From Actinomyces bouchesdurhonensis (GTDB lineage Bacteria; Actinomycetota; Actinomycetes; Actinomycetales; Actinomycetaceae), in NCBI RefSeq assembly GCF_900128465.1, contig NZ_LT635868.1, positions 60,736 through 104,560 of the forward strand: 43,825 nt of DNA. Direction: 5' to 3'. The position numbers and the translations under genes were made by a program. Shown in pieces: positions 18,274-25,639 of the stretch. How positions within the stretch are numbered: the stretch's first letter is position 1; each line of letters starts with the position of its first letter. Below the pieces are notes generated by a model, which was given only the letters and a program-made list of their open reading frames with translations, searched no databases and was not told the origin of the DNA.

Positions 18274-19599
18274 ATGTCATCCATCCTTCAGGTCGAAGGC
18301 GGCCATCCCCTCCGCGGCGAGATCACCGTGCGCGGTGCCAAGAACTTCGTGCCCAAAGCGATGGTTGCCTCGCTGCTGGCCGACACCCCCTCCGAGCTGT
18401 ACAACGTGCCGCTCATTCGCGACACAGACGTGGTTTCTGACCTGCTGAGCCTGCACGGCGTGGCGATCGATTTCGATCAGGACCGCGGCACGCTGCGCAT
18501 GGATACATCCAACGTGAAGGTTGCCTCTCGTTCCGACATCGACACGCTCGCTGGTGCTTCGCGCATCCCGATTCTCTTTTGTGGTCCGCTCCTGCACCAG
18601 CTGGGCGAGGCGTTCATTCCTGAACTGGGTGGCTGTGCCATCGGCGGTCGTCCCATCGACTTCCACCTCGATACGCTGCGCAAGTTCGGCGCGATTATCG
18701 ACAAGCAGCCTGACGGCGTGCACATCAAGCGCCCTGCCTCCGGTCTTCGTGGCGCGATCATTGAGCTACCCTTCCCTTCCGTCGGTGCCACCGAGCAGAC
18801 CCTGCTGACGGCTGTTCGCAACGAGGGCATCACGACCCTGAAGGGCGCGGCCATTGAACCCGAGATTCTCGACCTCATTAACGTCTTGCAGAAGATGGGC
18901 GCGATTATTTCAGTGGACACGGACCGAACGATCCGTATCGAGGGGGTGGACAAGCTCACCGGTTACCGTCACACGGCCCTGCCGGATCGCATCGAGGCCG
19001 CCTCGTGGGCTTCCGCCGCGTTGGCGACCCATGGTGACATCTATGTGCGCGGCGCCCGCCAGCCCGATATGACGACCTTCCTGAACACATTCCGCAAGGT
19101 GGGTGGTGCTTTCGACATTGACGCAGACGGTATTCGCTTTTACCATCCGGGTGAGCCGCTTCATTCGATTGCGTTGGAGACGGCGGTGCACCCGGGTTTC
19201 ATGACTGACTGGCAGCAGCCTCTTGTTGTTGCGCTCACCCAGGCCGAGGGTTTGTCCATCGTGCACGAGACCGTGTACGAGAATCGTTTTGGCTTCACTG
19301 AGGCGCTGCGTAAGATGGGCGCGAACATTCAGGTCTACCGCGAATGCCTGGGTGGCACGCCCTGTCGCTTCGGTCAGAGGAACTACTACCATTCGGCTGT
19401 CATTTCGGGTCCGACCCCGCTGCATAGCGCGGATATTGAGGTTCCGGACCTGCGCGGCGGCTTCTCGCATTTGATTGCGGCGCTGGCTGCGTCGGGCACG
19501 TCCACCGTGTCGGGTATCGATGTGATTTCGCGCGGCTATGAGCATTTCACGCGCAAGCTCCATCAGTTGGATGCGCGCGTGAGCTACGTGGACAACTGA
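18274..19599 (+). CDS. murA: UDP-N-acetylglucosamine 1-carboxyvinyltransferase
   Basis: EPSP-synthase-fold enzyme of 441 residues catalysing the first committed step of peptidoglycan synthesis, transfer of enolpyruvate to UDP-GlcNAc. The N-terminal substrate site RGAKN and the loop GGCAIGGRPIDFH are present. The loop cysteine is the fosfomycin target, so fosfomycin sensitivity at this site is expected, unlike enzymes with Asp. GAGG precedes the ATG. The gene begins 22 bases after the leuD hairpin and ends four bases before the lipid kinase gene, which suggests co-transcription of that pair. Confidence 0.95.
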   Translation: MSSILQVEGGHPLRGEITVRGAKNFVPKAMVASLLADTPSELYNVPLIRDTDVVSDLLSLHGVAIDFDQDRGTLRMDTSNVKVASRSDIDTLAGASRIPILFCGPLLHQLGEAFIPELGGCAIGGRPIDFHLDTLRKFGAIIDKQPDGVHIKRPASGLRGAIIELPFPSVGATEQTLLTAVRNEGITTLKGAAIEPEILDLINVLQKMGAIISVDTDRTIRIEGVDKLTGYRHTALPDRIEAASWASAALATHGDIYVRGARQPDMTTFLNTFRKVGGAFDIDADGIRFYHPGEPLHSIALETAVHPGFMTDWQQPLVVALTQAEGLSIVHETVYENRFGFTEALRKMGANIQVYRECLGGTPCRFGQRNYYHSAVISGPTPLHSADIEVPDLRGGFSHLIAALAASGTSTVSGIDVISRGYEHFTRKLHQLDARVSYVDN

Positions 19600-19603
19600 C
19601 ACG

Positions 19604-20572
19604 ATGAGTGTGCGGGGAGCGCGACGGAGCATTCTGCTGCTGGTGTCGTCGATGTCGGCGGGTGGGCGCAGTGTGCGCTTGGGGCCGCGTATCGTGCGTA
19701 TCTTGCGCGGGGGCGGCTGGGAGGTCGCTGTTCGGCTGACGACGCCGGGCGACGACCCGTCCGCGATCGCCGGCGGGGTGGGTGCCGATTCAATTGTTGG
19801 TGCACTTGGCGGGGATGGGTACCTGAGTGCGGTTGCGCGCGGGTGTCACGAGTCTGGCGCTTTGTTTGTTCCCATGCCCGGCGGGCGTGGTAACGATTTG
19901 TGCCGCGCCCTTCACGTTGGTACGGATCCTCTCGCTCGCGCTCGTGATCTTGCGCAGTTGGGTTTTGTTCATGCGTCGCGCGGGGACGAGGCCGGGGTTG
20001 GGATCTCTCGGTCGTGTTCCGATGGGCTGGAGGAGCGCGTGCGTCCCCTGGATGGCATGTGGGTGCGTTCGCGTGAGGGGGTGCGTCTCGCGCTCGGTAT
20101 CGTGTCGATCGGCTTGGATGCTCGTGCGAACGTCCTCGCTAACGAGTCTTCTGTGACGTCTGGCCCGTTGGCGTACGGCTACGGGGCTTTTGCTGCATTG
20201 GCGTCGCACGAACCGGTTGACGTCGTGGCGACTGTTGATGGCCGTGAGCGCAACATGAGTGGGTGGATTGCGTCCGTGTCGAACTCGGGGTGTTTCGGTG
20301 GGGGCATTACTCTCGTGGATTCTTCAGACATGAGCGACGGTATTGTCGAGGTGTGTCACGTGGGGTCCTTGTCGGTCGTGCGGGCCCTACCGATTCTGGC
20401 TCGGGTGGTTGCCGGACGCGCGAAGAATCATCCTGCCATCGAGGTTGAGAGTGCGCGGGTGGTGTCTTTCGCTGCCCCTGAGGGCATGGTCGCCATGGCG
20501 GATGGGGACCGTGTTGCGTCGATTCCCTTCACGGTGGATGTGGCACCCGGGGTGGTGTCGGTCCTCGTGTGA
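19604..20572 (+). CDS. diacylglycerol kinase-like lipid kinase
   Basis: A 322-residue member of the DagK/YegS/sphingosine-kinase catalytic family. The nucleotide-binding motif GGDGYLS (usually GGDGT) lies near residue 69, PGGRGNDLCRAL near residue 91, and the Asp-containing SIGLDA motif near residue 170. Residues about 125-160 form an extra loop rich in Ser/Arg/Gly that carries one dispersed 13-mer in its DNA. It probably phosphorylates diacylglycerol or an isoprenoid-type lipid, which fits phospholipid and cell-envelope neighbours. The ATG is four bases after murA. The exact lipid is unknown. Confidence 0.82.
   Translation: MSVRGARRSILLLVSSMSAGGRSVRLGPRIVRILRGGGWEVAVRLTTPGDDPSAIAGGVGADSIVGALGGDGYLSAVARGCHESGALFVPMPGGRGNDLCRALHVGTDPLARARDLAQLGFVHASRGDEAGVGISRSCSDGLEERVRPLDGMWVRSREGVRLALGIVSIGLDARANVLANESSVTSGPLAYGYGAFAALASHEPVDVVATVDGRERNMSGWIASVSNSGCFGGGITLVDSSDMSDGIVEVCHVGSLSVVRALPILARVVAGRAKNHPAIEVESARVVSFAAPEGMVAMADGDRVASIPFTVDVAPGVVSVLV
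19985..19997 (-). repeat. dispersed 13-mer copy inside the lipid kinase gene
   Basis: Exact reverse-complement copy (GACGAGGCCGGGG), read as Asp-Glu-Ala-Gly in a loop insertion. Confidence 0.65.
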
Positions 20573-20672
20573 GGCGTCGGTTTTCCCGTGGTCGCCTGCC
20601 AGGTGTGTGAGCTGCATTCGGTTGCTCGTTAACCTAGTGTTGGGGTTTTGCGTTGGAGGGCGGTGCTCCCAT

Positions 20673-20678
20673 TAGAAT
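20673..20678 (+). promoter_or_regulatory. -10 element for a probable leaderless plsC transcript
   Basis: TAGAAT is followed by six bases and then the ATG at 20685. No ribosome-binding sequence lies between them. Confidence 0.45.
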
Positions 20679-20684
20679 TGAGCC

Positions 20685-21461
20685 ATGAGTGCTGTCTCCG
20701 GCTTTTACGCTTTCGCCAAGGGTGTCTTGACGCCCATCATGACGCCCTGGATTAAGTTCACCGTGAGCGGTGAAGAGAACCTGCCCGCGCAGGGCGGCTA
20801 CCTCCTGGTGCCGAACCACCTGTCGAACGTTGATCCGCTGTGCCTGTGCTGGTACTTCATGAAGCGTGACACTGCCGTTCGTTTTCTGGCGAAAAAGTCG
20901 ATGTTTTCGGTGCCGGTGTTCGGGTGGATCATCAAGGGCATGGGTTTGATTCCCGTTAATCGCGATTCGAATCCTGCCGCTGTCTTGGCACCCACCCGTG
21001 ATGCCCTGAGAGCGGGCGAGGTCGTCGGCATTTTCCCGGAGGGTACCCTCACGCGTGACCCTGACCAGTGGCCCATGCAGTTCAAGTCCGGTGCTGCCCG
21101 CCTGGCCCTGGACACGGGTGTTGCGGTTATCCCCGTGTCGCAGTGGGGGCCGCAGGCCATTATGGCTCCCTACAATGCCAAGGGCATGGATATGCGCCCG
21201 GGCCGCCGTGTTTCCTACCATTTCGGCGCACCTGTTGATCTGTCTGATCTGATGAGTCCTGCCGGGTCTGAGGACCATGATGCTGTCAACGAGGCGACGC
21301 GGCGCATCAGCGACGCTGTGCGCGCGGGCGTCGGGAAGCTGCGCGGCCTGCCCGTGCCTGAGAAGGTCTGGGATCCCGCGACTCAGGCCGGCCCCTGGTG
21401 GGAGGAAGTGCAGGCCAAGCGAGCCAAGAAGGCGAAGAAAGCCACCAAGCACAGAGGTTAG
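20685..21461 (+). CDS. plsC: 1-acyl-sn-glycerol-3-phosphate acyltransferase
   Basis: A membrane-associated acyltransferase of 258 residues that makes phosphatidic acid from lysophosphatidic acid. The catalytic HxxxxD motif reads NHLSNVD near residue 46 and the glycerophosphate-binding motif reads FPEGTLTRD near residue 119. The C-terminus is lysine-rich (KRAKKAKKATKHR). The start has a -10 but no ribosome site. Its stop overlaps the convergent lipoprotein gene by four bases. gpsA, which supplies glycerol-3-phosphate, lies just beyond. Confidence 0.9.
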   Translation: MSAVSGFYAFAKGVLTPIMTPWIKFTVSGEENLPAQGGYLLVPNHLSNVDPLCLCWYFMKRDTAVRFLAKKSMFSVPVFGWIIKGMGLIPVNRDSNPAAVLAPTRDALRAGEVVGIFPEGTLTRDPDQWPMQFKSGAARLALDTGVAVIPVSQWGPQAIMAPYNAKGMDMRPGRRVSYHFGAPVDLSDLMSPAGSEDHDAVNEATRRISDAVRAGVGKLRGLPVPEKVWDPATQAGPWWEEVQAKRAKKAKKATKHRG

Positions 21462-22117
21462 TGTCGAATATCAACAATTAGACGCACTGGATTGGTGAGG
21501 AAACCGATCTGGAACTGGCGCTGCGTGGGCGAACCGATAGCGATGTGCGTATTGTCCTCGAAGGTGCCGTCCGAGACGATGTCGAGGTCGCCCGCGCGCG
21601 TGTGCTCGCCGCTCGGGTAGTTCCCTTTCGGTGAGGTTGCCGTCATCGGTGTGCCATCGATGATCAGTTCCAGCACGGTCGCCCCTTCGACTTCGATGGG
21701 TAGCCCCCGGCCCTGCTCGAGCACCTGGTCGCTCCACTGGGCCAGACGAATGCCAGGTGAGCCGTCGCCGTCAAACTCGAGCACGACGCGGGTGAAGCCC
21801 TCGTGGGAGGCTGCCCGGATCGCTGTCAGGACCAGCGCTTTGTTGGGGTCTTCGGCTCGCACGGGAGGCAGCATTGATACCGAGGACATCCAATTGTCCG
21901 CGTTGATCGGCCTGGTTGAGTCCAGGTCTGTTTCACCCGGCACGTTTGCCGTGCTCGATTGGGCATCCTCGGAAGAGGCGGGGGAGGGGACCTGAATGGA
22001 CGAGGCCGGGGCGGGCCGTACGGTCGGCTGCACCTGCGGGGACGCGGGCGTGCAGGCGGCGAGTGCGAGGATAGCGGCGGTGAACCCCGCGGCTGGAATG
22101 ACACGACGGTGAGACAA
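21458..22117 (-). CDS. lipoprotein with AMIN-like domain
   Basis: A 219-residue exported protein. A hydrophobic signal ends in lipobox LALAAC, giving a lipidated Cys at residue 22. Next comes a low-complexity Pro/Ser/Ala linker to about residue 70, containing one dispersed 13-mer in its DNA. The C-terminal domain has the pattern GFTRVVLEFDG..SPGIRLAQW and TNPVRLIVDI, typical of the actinobacterial AMIN-like beta domain that binds envelope polymers. Function unknown; cell-wall localisation is inferred. It is convergent with plsC and divergent from gpsA. Confidence 0.75.
   Translation of the reverse strand: MSHRRVIPAAGFTAAILALAACTPASPQVQPTVRPAPASSIQVPSPASSEDAQSSTANVPGETDLDSTRPINADNWMSSVSMLPPVRAEDPNKALVLTAIRAASHEGFTRVVLEFDGDGSPGIRLAQWSDQVLEQGRGLPIEVEGATVLELIIDGTPMTATSPKGNYPSGEHTRAGDLDIVSDGTFEDNTHIAIGSPTQRQFQIGFLTNPVRLIVDIRH
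21999..22011 (-). repeat. dispersed 13-mer copy inside the lipoprotein linker
   Basis: GACGAGGCCGGGG on the plus strand. In the lipoprotein it encodes part of the disordered Ala-Pro-Ala-Ser linker. Confidence 0.65.
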
Positions 22118-22181
22118 AGCCCCTCCTTGGGGTGTGACGGTTTTCCCATCCTAGTAGACTGGGCCTGACAGGGAGGTCTCG

Positions 22182-23201
22182 ATGAGTATGACAACAGCAG
22201 CGGTTCTGGGAACGGGCGCATGGGGAACGACGTTCGCTCAGGTACTCGCGGACGCTGGCGTGGAAGTCACTATGTGGGGGCGCAACGCCGACACTGTTTC
22301 GTTCATTAATGGGCGGGAAAACCCGTCCTATCTGCCGGGTATCACCCTTTCTGAGCGTATTTCGGCGACCAGTGACATTGCCGATGCTGTTGAGGGAAAG
22401 CCCCTCGTGGTGGTCGCTGTGCCGGTCAAAGCGGTCCGTCGAACCTTGGAGTCCGCCCGAGATTATTTGGCTCCCGAGGTCGTATTGCTTTCTTTAGCCA
22501 AGGGCCTCGAGCTGGGGACGTTGCGGCGTGTGGATGAGATTATTGCCGACGCTTCCGGCGTCCCCGGGAGGCGCATCGCGGTCCTGTCTGGCCCGAATCT
22601 CTCGCGCGAAATCGCTGATCGGCAGCCCACTGCGACGGTTGTCGCATCGGGCGACGTGGAACTCGCCAAGGAGATTGCCAGGACGTGTCACAACCCCTAT
22701 TTCCGGCCCTACGTCTCCACGGATGTCGTGGGCACGGAGATGGCGGGTGCCACGAAGAACGTTATCGCCGTTGCTATTGGTGCCGCCGAAGGTATGGGGT
22801 TGGGACTCAACACGCGTTCGACGCTCATCACCCGCGGCCTTGCGGAAATGACCAGGCTCGGTACGGCGCTCGGAGCGGACCCTGCGACCTTCGCCGGTCT
22901 GTCCGGCATCGGTGACCTGGTCGCCACCTGCTCCTCGCGTCTGTCCCGTAACTTCTCGCTGGGGCATCGGCTGGGATCCGGCATGAGCATGGCCGAGGCC
23001 ATGGCGCTGTCTCCGGGTGTCGTCGAGGGCGTCGCGTCGGCTGGGCCGATCCTCCAGGTGGCTGCCTCTGTCGGCGTCGATATGCCGATTACGGGTGCCG
23101 TCGTCGAGGTCGTCGAGGGGCGTGCCACGATCGAGGACATGGGACGTATGCTGCTTGCACGCCCGCAGAAGATGGATGGGTGGAAGATCGAACTGGTTTA
23201 A
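22182..23201 (+). CDS. gpsA: glycerol-3-phosphate dehydrogenase [NAD(P)+]
   Basis: A 339-residue soluble enzyme that reduces dihydroxyacetone phosphate to glycerol-3-phosphate for phospholipid synthesis. The Rossmann motif VLGTGAWGTTFA lies at the N-terminus; GPNLSREI and the catalytic-lysine region GATKNVIAVAIG follow. GGGAGG precedes the ATG at 22182. An alternative ATG lies two codons in. A TAGACT -10 lies around 22155. The gene is about 50 bases ahead of ddl. Confidence 0.95.
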   Translation: MSMTTAAVLGTGAWGTTFAQVLADAGVEVTMWGRNADTVSFINGRENPSYLPGITLSERISATSDIADAVEGKPLVVVAVPVKAVRRTLESARDYLAPEVVLLSLAKGLELGTLRRVDEIIADASGVPGRRIAVLSGPNLSREIADRQPTATVVASGDVELAKEIARTCHNPYFRPYVSTDVVGTEMAGATKNVIAVAIGAAEGMGLGLNTRSTLITRGLAEMTRLGTALGADPATFAGLSGIGDLVATCSSRLSRNFSLGHRLGSGMSMAEAMALSPGVVEGVASAGPILQVAASVGVDMPITGAVVEVVEGRATIEDMGRMLLARPQKMDGWKIELV

Positions 23202-23238
23202 AAAGCACACGCGCGGGCGGGGGAAGCATGACGCGCGG

Positions 23239-23244
23239 TAGGCT
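23239..23244 (+). promoter_or_regulatory. -10 element for a probable leaderless ddl transcript
   Basis: TAGGCT lies seven bases before the ATG at 23252. The hexamer is the same as the one in front of the FAH gene. Confidence 0.35.
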
Positions 23245-23251
23245 TAGACTC

Positions 23252-24388
23252 ATGACTGCACCTTTACGCCCCCGCGTCCTCATTGTGTTCGGTGGACGCT
23301 CCTCAGAGCACGAAATCTCCTGTGCGACTGCCGCCGGTATCCTCACCGCCATCGACCGCACCAAGTGGGATGTGATCCCCTTGGGAATTACGCGCGATGG
23401 CCAATGGGTGCGTGTTGCCGACGATCCGTCTGCCCTGACATTCAAGGATGGGAAAGGACAGTCGATTACTGCTGGATCCACCCGCGTCGCCTTGACCCCC
23501 GGCGAAGGTAACCTCGTTGAACTCACCTACGATGGCGACCCTGATGCTTGCGACTCCCGCGTCGTCGGTGTGGAGGATCTGGGTCACGTCGACATCGTTT
23601 TTCCGCTCCTGCACGGCCCCTATGGCGAGGACGGCACCATTCAAGGTCTCTTTGAGATGGCTGGGGCGCGCTACGTCGGCTGCGGTGTCACCTCCTCGGC
23701 AATCTCCATGGACAAACACCTGACCAAGACCGTTTTGGCGGCCGCTGGTATTGACGTGGGCCGCTGGGTTCTGGTGACTGCGCGTCAATGGGAAACAGAT
23801 CCCGCTTCGTGCATGGACCGCATCGAACGCCTCGGCTTCCCTGTGTTCGTCAAGCCCTGCCGCGCCGGCTCCTCCGTGGGTATCTCGCGCGTGACCTGCC
23901 GCGAGGACCTACCCGTGGCTATCAAGGAGGCCGCGAACCACGACCCGCGCGTCATCGTCGAGGCCTCCATCTCGGGCCGCGAGGTCGAGTGCGGCGTGCT
24001 GGGCTCGCGCCCCGACTGGCGCAGCGGCACCGCGCCCCTGGGCGAGATCGTCGTCCCCGAGGGCGAGTTCTACGACTACGAGCACAAGTACGTGGACGAT
24101 GTCGTAGGCCTGTCTTGCCCGGCCGACGTCACCCCCGAGTATTCCGAGCGCATTCGCCAGACCGCGTGGCGTGCCTTCGACGCCCTCGAATGCGAGGGCC
24201 TGGCGCGCGTCGACTTCTTCCTCGACGAGGCCACCGACACCGTCATCATCAACGAAGTCAACACGATGCCCGGCTTCACGCCCATCTCGATGTACCCGCA
24301 GATGTGGGCGGCCGCGGGCCTGTCCTACCCGGACCTGCTCAGTGAGCTCCTCACCGAAGCGTTGCAGCGCCCTCTCGGCCTGCGCTAA
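23252..24388 (+). CDS. ddl: D-alanine--D-alanine ligase
   Basis: ATP-grasp ligase of 378 residues making the D-Ala-D-Ala dipeptide for peptidoglycan. The N-terminus reads RPRVLIVFGGRSSEHEIS, followed by KPCRAGSSVGISRV (ATP-grasp loop) and EVNTMPGFTPISMYP near the C-terminus. The start is uncertain. The ATG at 23252 matches the family N-terminus and a leaderless -10, while an ATG at 23228 has a GGGGGA sequence and would add eight residues. D-cycloserine and the neighbouring ATP-grasp protein are relevant to its biology. An inverted copy of the dispersed motif follows at 24428. Confidence 0.95.
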   Translation: MTAPLRPRVLIVFGGRSSEHEISCATAAGILTAIDRTKWDVIPLGITRDGQWVRVADDPSALTFKDGKGQSITAGSTRVALTPGEGNLVELTYDGDPDACDSRVVGVEDLGHVDIVFPLLHGPYGEDGTIQGLFEMAGARYVGCGVTSSAISMDKHLTKTVLAAAGIDVGRWVLVTARQWETDPASCMDRIERLGFPVFVKPCRAGSSVGISRVTCREDLPVAIKEAANHDPRVIVEASISGREVECGVLGSRPDWRSGTAPLGEIVVPEGEFYDYEHKYVDDVVGLSCPADVTPEYSERIRQTAWRAFDALECEGLARVDFFLDEATDTVIINEVNTMPGFTPISMYPQMWAAAGLSYPDLLSELLTEALQRPLGLR

Positions 24389-24427
24389 AGGAACGGACCC
24401 GCCGACCCGCTTCAGTGTGTGTCCAGC

Positions 24428-24447
24428 GACGAAGCCCCGGCCTCGTC
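24428..24447 (+). terminator. near-palindromic hairpin after ddl, containing a dispersed 13-mer (24435-24447)
   Basis: GACGAAGCC, two bases, then GGCCTCGTC: eight of nine positions pair. The right part contains an exact CCCCGGCCTCGTC. It may act as a weak terminator between ddl and the next gene. Confidence 0.4.
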
Positions 24448-24477
24448 AATTCCTAACACCGACCCCAAAGGAAACAG

Positions 24478-25395
24478 ATGACGACCAACCCTAAAGTAAC
24501 CCTGGTGACCTGTCAGTCCATGCCTAATCTCTTCCCCGGCGAGCAGGGCTTGCTTGACGAGCTGGCGTCGCGCGGATGCGACCCGCAGATCAAGATATGG
24601 AATGATCCCGACGTTGATTGGGCCGATGCCGGCATGGTCGTTGTTCGCTCCGTATCCGATTACGCGCAGGATCGTCCCGCGTTCCTGGAATGGACGAAGC
24701 AACTGCGTCGCGTGCAAAATTCCGCTGACGTGCTCAACTGGAACACGGACAAGCATTACCTGAAGGAATTGTCCGCGTTGGGGCTGCCAACAATTCCCAC
24801 CAACTGGCTCGAAGCCGAACAGAAGCTGACAAAACATCAGATCCACACGCGTTTTCCCGCATTCGGTGAGTTCGTCGTCAAGCCCGCCGTCTCTTCCGGC
24901 GTTCGCGACATTGGACGCTACACGACCGTGGATATTCGCCAGCGCCAGGCAGCGATGCGTCAGGTTCAGGGGTTGCTCGGCGAGGGGCGTTCCGTCATGC
25001 TCCAGCGTTACGTCGAGGAAATCGACCTGCACGGTGAAATTTCGCTGGTGTTCTTCAACGGGCTTGTCTCACACGCCGTCGAGAAGCGCTCCGCCCTGCA
25101 CCCCGCCTCCGTCACCAACCCCGAGATGCACGAGGCCGTGGTGACCGCAGATGTCGCTGACTCCGTCGCGTGGCAGTGGGGTGAGGAAATCCGCCGTGTC
25201 TTGCATGACTATGTGCGTATCCGCCGGGGCCATGATGAACAGTTCCTATTTAACCGCGTGGATCTCGTTCCCGACGGCAGGGGTTCCTTCCTGGTCATGG
25301 AAGTGTCCCTTGTGGATGCTGACCTGTACCTGGGCGCCACCCCCCACGCGCTCGGTAATTTCGCCGACGCGATCTCCGCTCGCGCTCACTGGTGA
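24478..25395 (+). CDS. ATP-grasp domain protein of unknown substrate
   Basis: A 305-residue protein with the layout of RimK/glutathione-synthetase-like ATP-grasp ligases (COG0189 type). The N-terminal domain carries LVTCQSMPNLFPGEQ and IWNDPDVDW..A. It is followed by LNWNTDKHYLKEL (near residue 90), FVVKPAVSSG (ATP-binding lysine, near residue 140), YVEEIDLHGEISLVFF and the metal-ligand segment RVDLVPDG..LVMEVSLVDADLYL. The layout resembles the group that includes DcsG of the D-cycloserine pathway. Such enzymes couple ATP to peptide- or amide-bond formation. The position directly after ddl hints at an amino-acid substrate, but nothing in the sequence names it. Confidence 0.78.
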   Translation: MTTNPKVTLVTCQSMPNLFPGEQGLLDELASRGCDPQIKIWNDPDVDWADAGMVVVRSVSDYAQDRPAFLEWTKQLRRVQNSADVLNWNTDKHYLKELSALGLPTIPTNWLEAEQKLTKHQIHTRFPAFGEFVVKPAVSSGVRDIGRYTTVDIRQRQAAMRQVQGLLGEGRSVMLQRYVEEIDLHGEISLVFFNGLVSHAVEKRSALHPASVTNPEMHEAVVTADVADSVAWQWGEEIRRVLHDYVRIRRGHDEQFLFNRVDLVPDGRGSFLVMEVSLVDADLYLGATPHALGNFADAISARAHW

Positions 25396-25413
25396 CGCAC
25401 GCCACCGCCGTGA

Positions 25414-25452
25414 GGGTAGTGCTCGATTTTTCAAGCTCGGGCGGGTAGTGCT
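25414..25452. repeat. 10-bp direct repeat upstream of tRNA-His
   Basis: GGGTAGTGCT occurs at 25414-25423 and 25443-25452. The second copy runs into a -10-like TAAGCT, so the repeat may be part of the tRNA-His promoter. Confidence 0.3.
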
Positions 25453-25485
25453 AAGCTCTATCCGTTGCCTTCACGGCGACGCGAT

Positions 25486-25559
25486 GGTGGCTGTAGTTCA
25501 GTTGGTAGAGCACCTGGTTGTGGTCCAGGACGTCGCGGGTTCGAGTCCCGTCAGCCACC
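25486..25559 (+). tRNA. tRNA-His (anticodon GTG)
   Basis: Acceptor GTGGCTG pairs with CAGCCAC, with an encoded extra 5' G opposite C73 as expected for tRNA-His. The anticodon loop TTGTGGT gives GTG. Confidence 0.96.
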
Positions 25560-25565
25560 CCACTG

Positions 25566-25592
25566 CCCCGACGCATGTGCGTCGGGGTTTTT
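25566..25592 (+). terminator. Rho-independent terminator after tRNA-His
   Basis: A 10-bp stem (CCCCGACGCA with TGCGTCGGGG) is followed by TTTTT. This is the clearest intrinsic terminator in the window. Confidence 0.9.
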
Positions 25593-25639
25593 GTTGTTGG
25601 AGTATCTTGGACGTATCTCCAATTGATCGGACGAAGGAG

